A DNA stretch of 64,000 bases, taken from Woeseiaceae bacterium. Lineage in GTDB: Bacteria; Pseudomonadota; Gammaproteobacteria; Steroidobacterales; Woeseiaceae. Positions 26,116-35,725 of this stretch are shown in pieces. Below the pieces are notes generated by a model. It saw only the letters and a program-made list of their open reading frames with translations. It did no database searches and was not told the DNA's origin. How positions within the stretch are numbered: position 1 is the first letter of the stretch; each line of letters begins with the position of its first letter. A program made the position numbers and the translations under genes. The DNA lies in assembly GCA_021773055.1 (NCBI GenBank), contig JAJFKV010000039.1, positions 1 through 64,000 on the forward strand, given 5' to 3'.

Positions 26116-29100
26116 GTGATTAACAGGTCTCGATTTTCAAGGGTGAAGTTCACTACGTTTATCGCAGTGACATTGCTCGCTTTACCCATCGCGTCAAACG
26201 CACAACAAACCACGGCTGAGCTTAAGGGTGTCGCATTTGGTGCCGCTGGTTCGCCAAGTGCTGGGGCTTCGATTGAAATCCTGCACGTTGGCTCCGGTGC
26301 ACGTTGGACGACCTCAACGAACCAGAACGGCGGCTTCCATCAAAGCGGGCTGCGCCCGGGTGGCCCATACACCGTATCAATAGTCGGCACAGGTGTCCGT
26401 GAGGAAGGCCTGTACCTGAACATCTCGACACCGACTAGTATTTTACTGACACCTCAGGGACCGACGGAAGAAATAGTGGTGGTGGGGACGCAAATCGATG
26501 GCGGCCTGAATATGGGCGCCGCAACCATGATCAGCGAACAGGATTTGGGCGAGGCGGCGTCAATAGCGCGAGACTTCAAGAATATCATCCGGACGGACCC
26601 GCGCGTTACGATTGACCCGTCAAATAGCAACGCCATTTCGATCGGTGGTGTCAATGCCCGCTTGAACAGCCTGACGGTTGATGGCGTTCGCCAGAACGAT
26701 GAGTTTGGCTTGAACCAGAGCGGTTTTCCAACCCAGCGCGGGCCAGTATCGGTAGACGCCATTCAACAGATTTCCGTCGAAACCGCGCCCTTCAGCGTAG
26801 AATATGGCGGTTTCCAGGGCGGTACGATTAATATCGTTACCAAATCGGGTGAAAACGATTTTCACGGCAGCGTTTTGTACAACAGATCCAGCGATGCGCT
26901 CATCGGTGACAAGTCGAAAGATCGTGACATCAATATCGGCAGTTTTGAAGAAGAATTCCTAAGCGCCACTATCAGCGGACCCATCGTCAAAGATCGTCTG
27001 TGGTTCTTTCTCAGTTATGAGGATTTTGAAGGGTCCGATCCAAGCGCCTTGCAGTTTGGCATAGCAGGATCTGGCCGCGCTAACGAAATTCAGGGCGTGA
27101 CACAGGCTGATATCGACCTGATTCGATCCATCTCACAATCGGTCTATGGTTATGACCCGCTCGAGCTGTTTCAAAACGCCACCGTCGTTGAAGATGAGAA
27201 ATGGCTCGCCAAACTCGATTGGCGAATCAACGATAATCACAACGCAATTTTTACCTACCAATTTGTCGACGGGACCGACCTGATCAACCAGGGCAACAGC
27301 ACTCGTTCGAACCGCTTGGGATTACCGTCCAACTTCTATAACCGCGGCGAAGAAATGACAGCGTATTCAGCCCAGGTCTTTTCGGACTGGACCGATGCCT
27401 TTTCGACTGAATTCAAAATCGCTTTCAAGGACATCGATAATTTGCAGGATCCGCTTGGCGGAAATGAATTCGCCCAAATGGAAGTCAGTCTGGGTAATGG
27501 CTCAGCGATTCGTTTCGGACCGGATGTCTTCCGGCACGAGAATTTCCTGATCACCGAGAATATCCAACTGAAACTAAAAGCCGATTACAGCTGGCGCGAG
27601 CATTTGTTTACCTTTGGCTACGAACGCGACAATGTCGATGTCTTCAATGCCTTTTCACCAACGTCGAGGGGCGATTACCGGTTCGCGAGTATTGCCGATT
27701 TTCAAAACCGCCTGGCGAGCTCGGTGTTCGTTGCCAACATATCCTCCACAGGCAACGTCGATGATCTGGCCGGCCGATTTGAGCAGACCATCGACAGCTT
27801 TTACATCCAGGACCGCTGGGACATGCGCGATAATCTAACCGTCATGGCCGGCCTCAGATTCGACTCTTACAGTAGCGACGAGGCACCGATCCTAAACAAC
27901 AATTTCGTGAGCCGGCATGGTTTTGCCAATACCGAGACAATGGACGGCCGCGACATCGTTATGCCAAGAATCGGTTTCAACTGGCAACCCTTAGATCGCA
28001 CCACCATACGCGGTGGCGCAGGCTTGTTCTCTGGGGGCGTCCCGTCTGGCTTTATCTCGAACAGTTTTTCGAACGTCGGCATACTCAACCAGAGCGGCTT
28101 TTTTGGTAGCGCCGCCCTGGCAGGTGTTGCGGTTGACGGATTCAATATCGATCCGTCGATTCTTGCACAATTGCAACCGGGCGATGGCGATGTTGCCGCT
28201 ATCGGTCCAGGGTTTGATATTCCATCGATATGGAAAGTCAATATTGCGTGGGATCAACAATTCGACATAGGCAAGCTGGAGAATTTCAACTTCACAGCCG
28301 ACCTGATATTCGGTTTCGTAGAGGATGCCCCCGTTTGGGTTGACCTTCGGCGAGAGGTCATTGGCAATGCAGCCGACGGTCGGCCCATTTACGGGGACTT
28401 CGGTTGTGCATCAGACCCGGCGACCACGGACCCGATCGCTCAATGCCGTAGTATTTTGAACTATGACATCCTGATGACCAATACGGGCGAGGGCACAAAC
28501 CACTCGTTCGCATTCTCGCTCGACAAGGATTGGGACCTGGGTGCCGGTGGAGAACTGAGCACCGCTATCTCCTATACTCGCCAGCGCTCAAGGACGGTCA
28601 GCGACGCCCTCAGCTCGACGCCGACATCCTTGGTCGGTCGAGAGCAGACGTTTGATCGCAACAACCCGGGCTTGGGTCGTAGTAGTTTCGAAACCGAAAA
28701 CCGCGGCACGCTAACGGTCACTTGGCGCAAAACCTTTTTCGACAACCTGCCAACGACGGCGAGCGTTTTCATTCAACGGCAGTCTGGCAAGCCGTTTGGC
28801 TATAGCTTCAACGCCCCGAGCAATGCTCTTGGCGATACCTTCGGTGGTAATGAGCCGATCGATGACGATGACACGCAGTTGCTCTACGTGCCAAGCGGCG
28901 CAGGCGATCCGAATGTCATCTTCGCTTCGGGATTCGATGTGGCTGCGTTTGATGCGCTTGTCGATGGCAATCCATGTTTGAGCGCGTTCCGCGGTCAAAT
29001 AGTGTCGCAGAACGCCTGCAATAGCCGATACACGACCCGTGCTGATTTGCGGCTTACGCAAGCGATTAGATTGAACAGCGTTCCATTTTTGGGGGAGTCG

Positions 29101-29328
29101 AGCTTCAAAATCTATCTCGATGTCGAAAACCTGGGCAACCTGCTCAACGACGACTGGGGCCGAGTCGACCTTATTGGATTTCCTTTCACCAATCAGTTGG
29201 TCTCGCTGGATCCCGATCTTGGCCCGAATGGCGAGCTAATTTTCAATAGTTTCCGCGATGAAAGCCCAACGGTTTTGAATATACCATCGCTGTGGAAAAT
29301 CCAGCTAGGTGCGAGCTTTAGTTTCTAA
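26116..29328 (+). CDS. Oar-like TonB-dependent receptor with N-terminal carboxypeptidase-regulatory-like domain
   Basis: Large outer-membrane receptor of 1070 residues. Signal peptide to SNA; a beta-sandwich carboxypeptidase-regulatory-like domain (about 32-105, AELKGVAFGAAGSPSAGASI); plug with NAISIGGVNARLNSLTVDGV; long barrel ending in ASFSF. This architecture is the Oar/OmpA-related TonB receptor class, linked to uptake of peptides or larger polymers. GTG start with AAGGGGGAT upstream. Preceded by 270 bases without a supported gene (a 63-codon frame at 25928-26119 is not convincing), which probably contain its own promoter. The 3' end overlaps the opposing kinase by 4 bases. Confidence 0.9.
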   Translation: MINRSRFSRVKFTTFIAVTLLALPIASNAQQTTAELKGVAFGAAGSPSAGASIEILHVGSGARWTTSTNQNGGFHQSGLRPGGPYTVSIVGTGVREEGLYLNISTPTSILLTPQGPTEEIVVVGTQIDGGLNMGAATMISEQDLGEAASIARDFKNIIRTDPRVTIDPSNSNAISIGGVNARLNSLTVDGVRQNDEFGLNQSGFPTQRGPVSVDAIQQISVETAPFSVEYGGFQGGTINIVTKSGENDFHGSVLYNRSSDALIGDKSKDRDINIGSFEEEFLSATISGPIVKDRLWFFLSYEDFEGSDPSALQFGIAGSGRANEIQGVTQADIDLIRSISQSVYGYDPLELFQNATVVEDEKWLAKLDWRINDNHNAIFTYQFVDGTDLINQGNSTRSNRLGLPSNFYNRGEEMTAYSAQVFSDWTDAFSTEFKIAFKDIDNLQDPLGGNEFAQMEVSLGNGSAIRFGPDVFRHENFLITENIQLKLKADYSWREHLFTFGYERDNVDVFNAFSPTSRGDYRFASIADFQNRLASSVFVANISSTGNVDDLAGRFEQTIDSFYIQDRWDMRDNLTVMAGLRFDSYSSDEAPILNNNFVSRHGFANTETMDGRDIVMPRIGFNWQPLDRTTIRGGAGLFSGGVPSGFISNSFSNVGILNQSGFFGSAALAGVAVDGFNIDPSILAQLQPGDGDVAAIGPGFDIPSIWKVNIAWDQQFDIGKLENFNFTADLIFGFVEDAPVWVDLRREVIGNAADGRPIYGDFGCASDPATTDPIAQCRSILNYDILMTNTGEGTNHSFAFSLDKDWDLGAGGELSTAISYTRQRSRTVSDALSSTPTSLVGREQTFDRNNPGLGRSSFETENRGTLTVTWRKTFFDNLPTTASVFIQRQSGKPFGYSFNAPSNALGDTFGGNEPIDDDDTQLLYVPSGAGDPNVIFASGFDVAAFDALVDGNPCLSAFRGQIVSQNACNSRYTTRADLRLTQAIRLNSVPFLGESSFKIYLDVENLGNLLNDDWGRVDLIGFPFTNQLVSLDPDLGPNGELIFNSFRDESPTVLNIPSLWKIQLGASFSF

Positions 29329-30614
29329 GCACGCGGTGGCCAGCTTATCGAAAAGCGGGCTCCGCCCAGGTTCGGTGAAGAGTTCACGGTGGCCGTGCCG
29401 CCGTGTAATTCGGCGACGCGGGCGACGACCGCGAGGCCGAGTCCGTAGCCGCCAGTCTCGCGGTTGCGACTGTCGTCGATACGCATGAAGGCCTTGAATA
29501 CCTTGCCGCGCACCTCTTCGGGAATGCCTTTGCCGTCATCCTCGACGGTCAGCACGTATTCTTTCGCCGTCTGCGCCAGCGAACAGTGCACCTGCTGTCC
29601 TGCGTACTGGCCAGCATTGACGAGCAGGTTGCTGAGCGCGAGCTCCATGAGATGCGGGTCCATCCAGATCTTGTCCGGTGCCTCCGCAGTGTCTCCCACA
29701 ATCTGCACCTGGTCGCTCCGGGATTTGCCGAGTATCTGCGCCAGCCAGGCACTGGATGGCACGGCCTGCCAGTGCATTTTGATGTCCGGGTGGTCAAGTC
29801 GAGCGTAGTTCAACATCGACGCGATCAAGTCGTCGATCTCCTGCACGTCGTCATTCAAGGCAACCAGCCTCTCTTGCAGCTCCTCGTCGTCCCGGTTGCC
29901 GATTACGGCGAGCGCGAAGCGGATTCGCGCGAGCGGCGTGCGCATCTCGTGCGAGAGGGCGGCGATCAGTTCCTTTTGACTGCGTAGCACGCCACTCAAC
30001 CGTGCGGCCATCTCGTCGAGGTTTTTCGCGAGAGCACTTAGCTCGGTCGTCTGCCTGGCGGTGGACAGCGGTTCGCGGTAATCGGCGGCGAATCGCTGCG
30101 CGCCGTCGGAGATCACGTTGATGTCCCTCAATAGCGGCCGCAGCCACAGGCCGACCACGACGAAGATCGACAGGTAAAAGAGCGGCGGCAGCAGATTCAG
30201 AAGCAGCTTGTTGGTGGGTTCGGCGATCGGCCCGAGCCGGATGATCGCGTCGATGGACTCCGCGTCATACAGGTAAGAGGTGCCGCCGTCGGCATCGACG
30301 AGCGCGGGCAGGCGATGTTCCGACGTCTGGTTCATGTAAACGTCGTCGCGTTCGAGGAGTCGCACGCCCACTTTGAGGTCCTCGGCTAATGTGGTTGCGA
30401 TCTCCTCGCGCTGTTGGTTCGGCACCGCTGCGAGCCGTTGTTCGATGAGTAGAAACGCGGACTCCAGCCAGCGGTCGGGGCCTGGTTCCTGCCTGGACTG
30501 CAAGTAGTCGAAACCCAGATCGAGCACTATGGCGATGACGAGCAATCCGCCGACGAGGAAAAGGAACGAACGGAACATCAGGCGCCGGTTACGCTCACGC
30601 AGCACGTTCTTCAC
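29325..30614 (-). CDS. Sensor histidine kinase (RstB-like)
   Basis: Membrane kinase of 429 residues: two membrane segments (about 13-33 and 145-163) enclosing a periplasmic sensor, HAMP, phospho-acceptor His222 in SHEMRTP, and ATPase domain with ALSNLLVNAGQYAG, DDGKGIP and GYGLGLAV. Sequence character is near RstB/CpxA. Its start overlaps the regulator stop by 4 bases. It is the last gene of mipA-DUF3019-rstA-rstB, a recurrent order in marine gammaproteobacteria (recollection). GC content in this block is visibly higher than around it. Confidence 0.9.
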   Translation of the reverse strand: MKNVLRERNRRLMFRSFLFLVGGLLVIAIVLDLGFDYLQSRQEPGPDRWLESAFLLIEQRLAAVPNQQREEIATTLAEDLKVGVRLLERDDVYMNQTSEHRLPALVDADGGTSYLYDAESIDAIIRLGPIAEPTNKLLLNLLPPLFYLSIFVVVGLWLRPLLRDINVISDGAQRFAADYREPLSTARQTTELSALAKNLDEMAARLSGVLRSQKELIAALSHEMRTPLARIRFALAVIGNRDDEELQERLVALNDDVQEIDDLIASMLNYARLDHPDIKMHWQAVPSSAWLAQILGKSRSDQVQIVGDTAEAPDKIWMDPHLMELALSNLLVNAGQYAGQQVHCSLAQTAKEYVLTVEDDGKGIPEEVRGKVFKAFMRIDDSRNRETGGYGLGLAVVARVAELHGGTATVNSSPNLGGARFSISWPPRA

Positions 30615-31330
30615 GCGGGACCGCCCCAGGCATCGGGCACCAGCAGATAGCCCTTGCCCCAGACGGTCTTGATACGCGTCGGTTCGGTCGCCGAGTCTCC
30701 GAGCTTGCGCCGCAGTTTGGAGATGCGTCCGTCGATCGAGCGGTCCAGACCGTCGTAATCGATACCGCGTAGATTGTGAAAGACGTCGTCCCGGCTTAGC
30801 ACGGTGCCGGCATGCCGTGCGAGCAAGAGCAGCAACTCGAACTCATGAGTCGTTAGCTGCACCGGCTTGCCGTCGAGCATCACTTCCTGCCCCGACGGGC
30901 TGATTCGTAACCCAGCGAGGATGATGTCGCCGCCGGAGTGGGTCGGCTTGTCGAACGACTCGACACGCCGCAGTAGCGCGCGGGTGCGTGCCAGGAGCAC
31001 CATCGGGTCGACAGGTTTGGTGACGTAGTCGTCGGCGCCGGCCTCGAGGCCGATTATCTGGTCTATGTCAGAATCACGTGCCGTGAAGATCAGGATTGGA
31101 CCGTCGAATATCTCGCGCAGCTCGCGGCAGATCGTCAGGCCGTCAGTGCCAGGCAGCATCAGATCGAGCAGCACGACGCGCGGTTTTACTTTGGCAAAAT
31201 GCGACAAGGCCTGGTCGCCGCGCGACTCGATTGCAACGCTTAGCCCGTTCTGTTCGAAATACTCAGCCGTGAGATCGGCGAGACGCCGATCGTCTTCCAC
31301 GAGCAATATGTCGATAGCATGTTTGCTCAA
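30611..31330 (-). CDS. OmpR-family response regulator (RstA-like)
   Basis: Response regulator of 239 residues: receiver with Asp56 (LLDLMLP) and conserved Lys in TKPVDP, winged-helix DNA-binding domain ending TRIKTVWGKGYLLVPD, the RstA signature. Start overlaps the DUF3019 stop by 4 bases. An RstA-box-like site lies upstream of the first gene of the operon (32634-32647), so autoregulation is plausible. Confidence 0.9.
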   Translation of the reverse strand: MSKHAIDILLVEDDRRLADLTAEYFEQNGLSVAIESRGDQALSHFAKVKPRVVLLDLMLPGTDGLTICRELREIFDGPILIFTARDSDIDQIIGLEAGADDYVTKPVDPMVLLARTRALLRRVESFDKPTHSGGDIILAGLRISPSGQEVMLDGKPVQLTTHEFELLLLLARHAGTVLSRDDVFHNLRGIDYDGLDRSIDGRISKLRRKLGDSATEPTRIKTVWGKGYLLVPDAWGGPA

Positions 31331-31725
31331 TTAATGTCCCAGACGTGGCGCGTGCGGCGCCTGCGTCGCCGGTCGTCGGAGTCCATGTGCAGGACTTCGA
31401 CTGTGACTTCGGCAAGACGGCGGTCGGGATTACTGCCAGTCATCCAGTAACTGAAGTTCTCCCGCACGATGCGATCCTCGCTCAGCTGGCCCGCTAGCTC
31501 TTCGCTCCAGCAGCGTACCGGCGCCTCGATGAAGTCGTTGAAAAGACAATAATAACCCGTATTGCCACTCTCCCACACCACGAGGAATGACATGTCGCAG
31601 CTCGGGTTGCGATTATCGGTAATGCACAGCACGGGCTTGATCGTGAGGCGCATGTCATCGCCCTCCTGGTCCTCGGCCAGGACAAATGCAGGAAGGAGCA
31701 GGGCAAGTGCAAGGAGGAGCCTCAT
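31327..31725 (-). CDS. DUF3019 secreted protein
   Basis: Small exported protein of 132 residues; signal peptide MRLLLALALLLPAFVLA, then a beta-rich domain with paired cysteines (PVLCITDNRNPSCD; YYCLF; VRCWSEE). DUF3019 proteins recur between MipA/OmpV and RstAB-like genes; function unknown. ATG at 31725 is chosen since the signal peptide starts there; the frame continues 18 codons upstream into the MipA gene. An Arg-rich stretch (DDRRRRRRTRH) near the C-terminus is unusual. Confidence 0.82.
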   Translation of the reverse strand: MRLLLALALLLPAFVLAEDQEGDDMRLTIKPVLCITDNRNPSCDMSFLVVWESGNTGYYCLFNDFIEAPVRCWSEELAGQLSEDRIVRENFSYWMTGSNPDRRLAEVTVEVLHMDSDDRRRRRRTRHVWDIN

Positions 31726-31729
31726 TACA

Positions 31730-32548
31730 TCAGAACCGATACGCCACGCCGGCAAAATAGCCCAGCACGTCGTGCTCATTCACGATCGGGCTGGCCGCTG
31801 CCTCGTTATTGATGCGCTCATATTCCGCCGCGATCGAGAGTCCCCAGTGACGTGACAGCTGGTAGCCGACCATGAGACGCGCATGCCAGTTGAGTCCGGC
31901 CTCAGCCTCGTAAGGCGCGACCACGACGCCGGCCTCGTTGTCGGCCACGCCCCAGTAGTAGTTGTTGAGATTGGCGCTCTTGTAGCTCACGCCAATCGAC
32001 GGCTCGATGTACAGGCGCTGGTCGCGCCAACCGTAGCTGTAGTTAGCATAGAGTTCGTAGCCTTCGTGCTTGCCCGAGACGTCGTGAAAGGCGGAGAGCT
32101 GCAGCGCACCCCAGGGACCGTCAGTCAGCATCTCCATGCCGAGCTCGACGGCGTAATCACGGTCCGGGACCTTGAACTCAACCGCCTGGGTCAACGGCAT
32201 GCCGGCGAGGTCGAGGACGACGAAGCGTGTATCGGTTTTGCCGAAAAACACGCGGTCGCTGTTGACGCGAGCAACGAGGCTCGCGGTGATTGTGTCGTTG
32301 TCGGCGACGGTGAGCCCGAGGTCGCCATTGTCGAAGAACCAGCGAGCGCCGAACCACGCGATGTCAAGGTCAACGATAATCGGGATGTCGTCGGACTGCA
32401 CGAGGGGGTTGGAGCGGATGCCATAGCCGAGCGCGGCGCCGAGCCGCCAGCGCGACTCCGTGACGTCTTCAGTTTTTTCTTCGGCCAGGCATGGTGTCGC
32501 ATCAAGGGCGAGCAGCAACAGGGCCAGCTGGGTCAATCGTCGGAACAT
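31730..32548 (-). CDS. MipA/OmpV family outer-membrane protein
   Basis: Outer-membrane beta-barrel protein of 272 residues with signal peptide (to about CLA), LGAALGYGIRSNPL near the start and a C-terminal aromatic end (FAGVAYRF). MipA/OmpV proteins are porin- or scaffold-like and often controlled by envelope two-component systems. First gene of the operon with DUF3019, rstA and rstB; only 4 bases separate it from DUF3019. Divergent from the beta-propeller lipoprotein gene, with 203 bases between them. Confidence 0.9.
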   Translation of the reverse strand: MFRRLTQLALLLLALDATPCLAEEKTEDVTESRWRLGAALGYGIRSNPLVQSDDIPIIVDLDIAWFGARWFFDNGDLGLTVADNDTITASLVARVNSDRVFFGKTDTRFVVLDLAGMPLTQAVEFKVPDRDYAVELGMEMLTDGPWGALQLSAFHDVSGKHEGYELYANYSYGWRDQRLYIEPSIGVSYKSANLNNYYWGVADNEAGVVVAPYEAEAGLNWHARLMVGYQLSRHWGLSIAAEYERINNEAAASPIVNEHDVLGYFAGVAYRF

Positions 32549-32633
32549 CCGGGCACATCTCCAGTCATTTCACGCACATGCGGTAATTATCGCAAGCCGG
32601 CTTTCCCGGCCGGTATTAAGGGTGTATGCAATT

Positions 32634-32647
32634 TGTCGAAAAATGTA
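32634..32647 (-). promoter_or_regulatory. RstA-box-like site
   Basis: On the minus strand, TACATTTTTCGACA matches 9 of the 12 fixed positions of the E. coli RstA box as I recall it (TACATNTNGTTACA). It lies 85 bases before the mipA-type start of an operon that itself encodes an RstA-like regulator, and between two divergent envelope genes. Site prediction by eye only. Confidence 0.35.
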
Positions 32648-32751
32648 AAGCACCACGAATACAAATTCTCACAATGTTGCGGAACATCTCAACAGACACT
32701 TCGCGCTGCCGGGCATAGGCTTGTTTCATCGACAAATAAGGAGACTACGCC

Positions 32752-34707
32752 ATGAAGAGACTCACAATGACTCTATCCGGTCTCGTGCTTCTGGCCATCG
32801 CCGGTTGCGGTTCTTCCAACTCGGGTTCCAACAACACGCCAGATCCGCAGCCGGCCGGTTTGCTAAGCGCGGTCACGGATTCGGCGGCCTTCGAGGCTTC
32901 CATCAAGTCGGGGCTCACGCAAATGAGCAGCGCTGAGCAGTTCGCGCTCGCCGGCGCAGCGCAGGATGCCAACTTTACCGGCACTTACACGCAGGAGCTC
33001 AATGTCGACGAACTCGATGCCGTGCGCTACGACGGTGAGCACCTGTTCGTTGCGCCGCAGCGGTATTTCCACTGCTGCTTCGTCCTGGCGACCGCGCAAG
33101 AGCCCGTGGGTGATCCGGCACCGGCGCCCGAACGCTCGATCCGCATCCTCGCTACGGACCCGGCGAACGGCGCCGCGGAGCCCGTCAGTACTATCCCGCT
33201 CGGGGATGATATCTCCGTACAGGGTATGTATCTCGAGGGTGGCAAGATGTTCGCGCTGACCGGGCAGATGATATACGGCAGCTACGGTGAGCTGTGGGCC
33301 GACTTCGCGATCTGGGCGCCCGAAAAGCTCGGATTCCGGGTCTACGACGTGAGCGATGCCGCTAGTCCCGGGCTCGAGATCGAGGCTAGCATCGACGGCG
33401 TGTTCGTCGAGAGCCGGCGCATCGGCAACACGGTCTACATCGTTAGCCGTTACACGCCCTGGATCGAAGGTCTGAACTATTATGTGACGACGGCCGAACA
33501 ACAGGCAGAGAACCAGGCGTTGCTCGCAAACGCAACGATGGATGACCTCCTGCCGAAGATCACGATCGCAGGTCAGACTCAAGCGCTTGTCGCACCAGAG
33601 AATTGCTATGTCACTACCAGCGACGACACAAGCAACTATCCGGTAATCACGAGCATCACGGCCGTGCCGATCGACGATCCCGCAAACTTCACGACCGCGT
33701 GCTACAACGAGGATGCCTATGGCGTGTATGTCTCCGAGAACGCGCTCTACTTCACGGAGCTTAGGCCGAATACGGGGCCGGAAACGGCAGCGCAGCGGGA
33801 CGTCACACGCGTTCACAAATTTGCCCTGGCGGGCACGAGCATTAATTATCGCGGTTCCTCGGACATTGAGGGTACTGTGTGGCGCGGTGGCCAGGCCGAC
33901 TTCCGCATGAACGAGCATAACGGGGATCTGCGGCTGATCGCCTCGCAGTTCGACTGGACCAACGAGGACTTCGTCGATCACCAGCTCTACATCCTGCGCG
34001 AGTCCAGCACGCGGCCCGATCTCGAGATCGTGTCGACGCTGCCGAATGAGAGCCGTCCCGAAGAAATCGGCAAACCGAACGAGGCGTTGTACGGCGTCCG
34101 GTTCCTTGGCGACACGGCCTATGCCGTGACATTCGAGCAAATCGATCCGCTGTACGCTATCGACCTATCCAACCCGGCGGACCCGTTCATCGCGGGCGAG
34201 CTTGAGGTGACGGGCTTTTCCGATTTCCTGCACCCTGTTACCGACGACCTGTTGCTCGGTCTTGGCAGCGGTGCGAATGGCGGCGTTAAGCTGGAGTTGT
34301 TCGACGTATCGAACATCGCCCAGCCGCTGTCGCGAGGGAGCGCAACGATCGGCGGCCCGGGTTCGTACAGCGAGGCCCGATATGACCGTCATGCGTTCAC
34401 GTACCGGGCGGACGCTAACGGCCCCGATCGCTTCACGATTCCGGCGAATGTGTTCGCCGCGGGTGGTAGTTACCAGTTTCTGGGCTCGGCGTTGTATCTC
34501 TTCGAGATCCTCGACAAAAACATGCCGGCGCTTGCGGTGCTGAATAGCATCGGTTCGATCGAGCCACCGTCAATCGGCCCGAACGACCCTGATTGGGTGG
34601 AACGGAGCCGGGCATTCATTCACGACGACACCGTGTATTACGTTCGTGGCGAGGATGTCTGGACGGTGTTCTGGCACACGCCGTCTATCGTAAACGGGCC
34701 GTTCTAG
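32752..34707 (+). CDS. Beta-propeller-domain lipoprotein
   Basis: Exported lipoprotein of 651 residues (lipobox AIAGC, then a Ser/Asn linker). The bulk is the secreted beta-propeller domain family: repeated blade motifs such as LRVYDVSDAASPG-type strings (GFRVYDVSDAASPGLEIE; AIDLSNPADPFIAGEL; LELFDVSNIAQPLSRG) and EELNVDELDAV-like entry (ELNVDELDAVRYDGEHLFV). Function unknown; likely an extracellular scaffold. It stands alone, divergent from mipA, and shares the GC-rich composition of that block. Confidence 0.85.
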   Translation: MKRLTMTLSGLVLLAIAGCGSSNSGSNNTPDPQPAGLLSAVTDSAAFEASIKSGLTQMSSAEQFALAGAAQDANFTGTYTQELNVDELDAVRYDGEHLFVAPQRYFHCCFVLATAQEPVGDPAPAPERSIRILATDPANGAAEPVSTIPLGDDISVQGMYLEGGKMFALTGQMIYGSYGELWADFAIWAPEKLGFRVYDVSDAASPGLEIEASIDGVFVESRRIGNTVYIVSRYTPWIEGLNYYVTTAEQQAENQALLANATMDDLLPKITIAGQTQALVAPENCYVTTSDDTSNYPVITSITAVPIDDPANFTTACYNEDAYGVYVSENALYFTELRPNTGPETAAQRDVTRVHKFALAGTSINYRGSSDIEGTVWRGGQADFRMNEHNGDLRLIASQFDWTNEDFVDHQLYILRESSTRPDLEIVSTLPNESRPEEIGKPNEALYGVRFLGDTAYAVTFEQIDPLYAIDLSNPADPFIAGELEVTGFSDFLHPVTDDLLLGLGSGANGGVKLELFDVSNIAQPLSRGSATIGGPGSYSEARYDRHAFTYRADANGPDRFTIPANVFAAGGSYQFLGSALYLFEILDKNMPALAVLNSIGSIEPPSIGPNDPDWVERSRAFIHDDTVYYVRGEDVWTVFWHTPSIVNGPF

Positions 34708-34750
34708 GAGCCGGGTTGCGGGCAGGTCGGTCTGACCGCAGACTTTACCC

Positions 34751-35713
34751 TCATTCCGTGCCGAGAGTCATTGGGTTCAGAGGGTCGGCGGTCCATTCCT
34801 GGAGCGAGCCCATGTAAACGGCAACGTCTTTGTAACCGAGTCTATGCAACGTGAATGCGACAGAAGCTGCAGCAACCCCTCCACCGCAATAGGTAATTAC
34901 TCGACTGTCAGCATCGCTATCGATCATCATCTCCAACTCGTCGAAATGACGGTAGAAGCCGGTTTCATCGAGAAGATCCGAGGAGGGCAGACTCGTGGCA
35001 CTGGGGATATGGCCGGGTCGGCCGTACATTGAAAAATCTCCCCGATAGTGAGCATCGCCCAACGCATCGACAATATTGACGCCGCTATCCTCGGTAGCTT
35101 CAAGCACCTGGTCACGGTCCGCTATCAATTCGGGGCGGAGCGTGACAGTGAACTTTTTCGCAGGCCGGTTGACTTGATCAGTCGAAAGCGGCCGGTCTTC
35201 GGCGACCCAGGCTGCCAGGCCGCCATCCAGCAACGCCACCTGGTCGAATCCGGCCCAACGCAACATCCACCAAACGCGCGCAGCCCAGTCGGGGTTGTTA
35301 ACGGTGTACAAGACCACCCGGGAATCATCGCCAACACCCAGCGCGCTCATGGCGGCTGCAAATTGTTCGGGTGTCGGCATGATGAACTGTGCAGGACGTT
35401 CCGGTTCGGAAAGATCGCCCATGAGATCCGCAAAGCCGGCAGACGGTATATGCCCAGCCTCATAGTTCTCCCGTCCACTCGAAATGCTGAAACCGCCATT
35501 TTCGCCGACCTCTATAAGAACGGTGCAATCCAGCACGATAAGGTCTGGATCATCGAGGTGTTCGCTCAACCATTTCGTACTTACGAGGGCCTCCATCGCT
35601 GGTTTGGTAATTTCGACAGTGACGGAGTGCGTATCTGATTTCGAACAGGCAGTCGCAAGCGCGAGCACTGAAAGCAGCGTAAGCAAATATCGTGCATGTT
35701 GAGTAATGTTCAT
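34751..35713 (-). CDS. Two-domain sulfurtransferase (SseA-like) with lipoprotein signal
   Basis: Tandem-rhodanese enzyme of 320 residues transferring sulfur from thiosulfate or 3-mercaptopyruvate. Catalytic Cys276 sits in TYCGGGVAAAS. The N-terminal inactive domain has VVLYTVNNPDWAARVWWMLR and the interdomain part DGGLAAWV. Unlike cytoplasmic SseA it begins with a signal peptide and lipobox ALATAC (Cys23), so it should be an envelope lipoprotein. 12 bases upstream lies the stop of a membrane-protein gene on the same strand, suggesting an operon. Confidence 0.87.
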   Translation of the reverse strand: MNITQHARYLLTLLSVLALATACSKSDTHSVTVEITKPAMEALVSTKWLSEHLDDPDLIVLDCTVLIEVGENGGFSISSGRENYEAGHIPSAGFADLMGDLSEPERPAQFIMPTPEQFAAAMSALGVGDDSRVVLYTVNNPDWAARVWWMLRWAGFDQVALLDGGLAAWVAEDRPLSTDQVNRPAKKFTVTLRPELIADRDQVLEATEDSGVNIVDALGDAHYRGDFSMYGRPGHIPSATSLPSSDLLDETGFYRHFDELEMMIDSDADSRVITYCGGGVAAASVAFTLHRLGYKDVAVYMGSLQEWTADPLNPMTLGTE

Positions 35714-35725
35714 TGGATATCCTGC

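Noticed and set aside
25928-26119. 63-codon plus-strand frame before the Oar-like receptor
   Set aside because: No domain, no clear ribosome site, and it overlaps the receptor start; more likely leader sequence.
32863-34140. 425-codon minus-strand frame opposite the beta-propeller gene
   Set aside because: Long antisense frame caused by GC-rich codon composition; the plus-strand gene has a lipobox and blade repeats.
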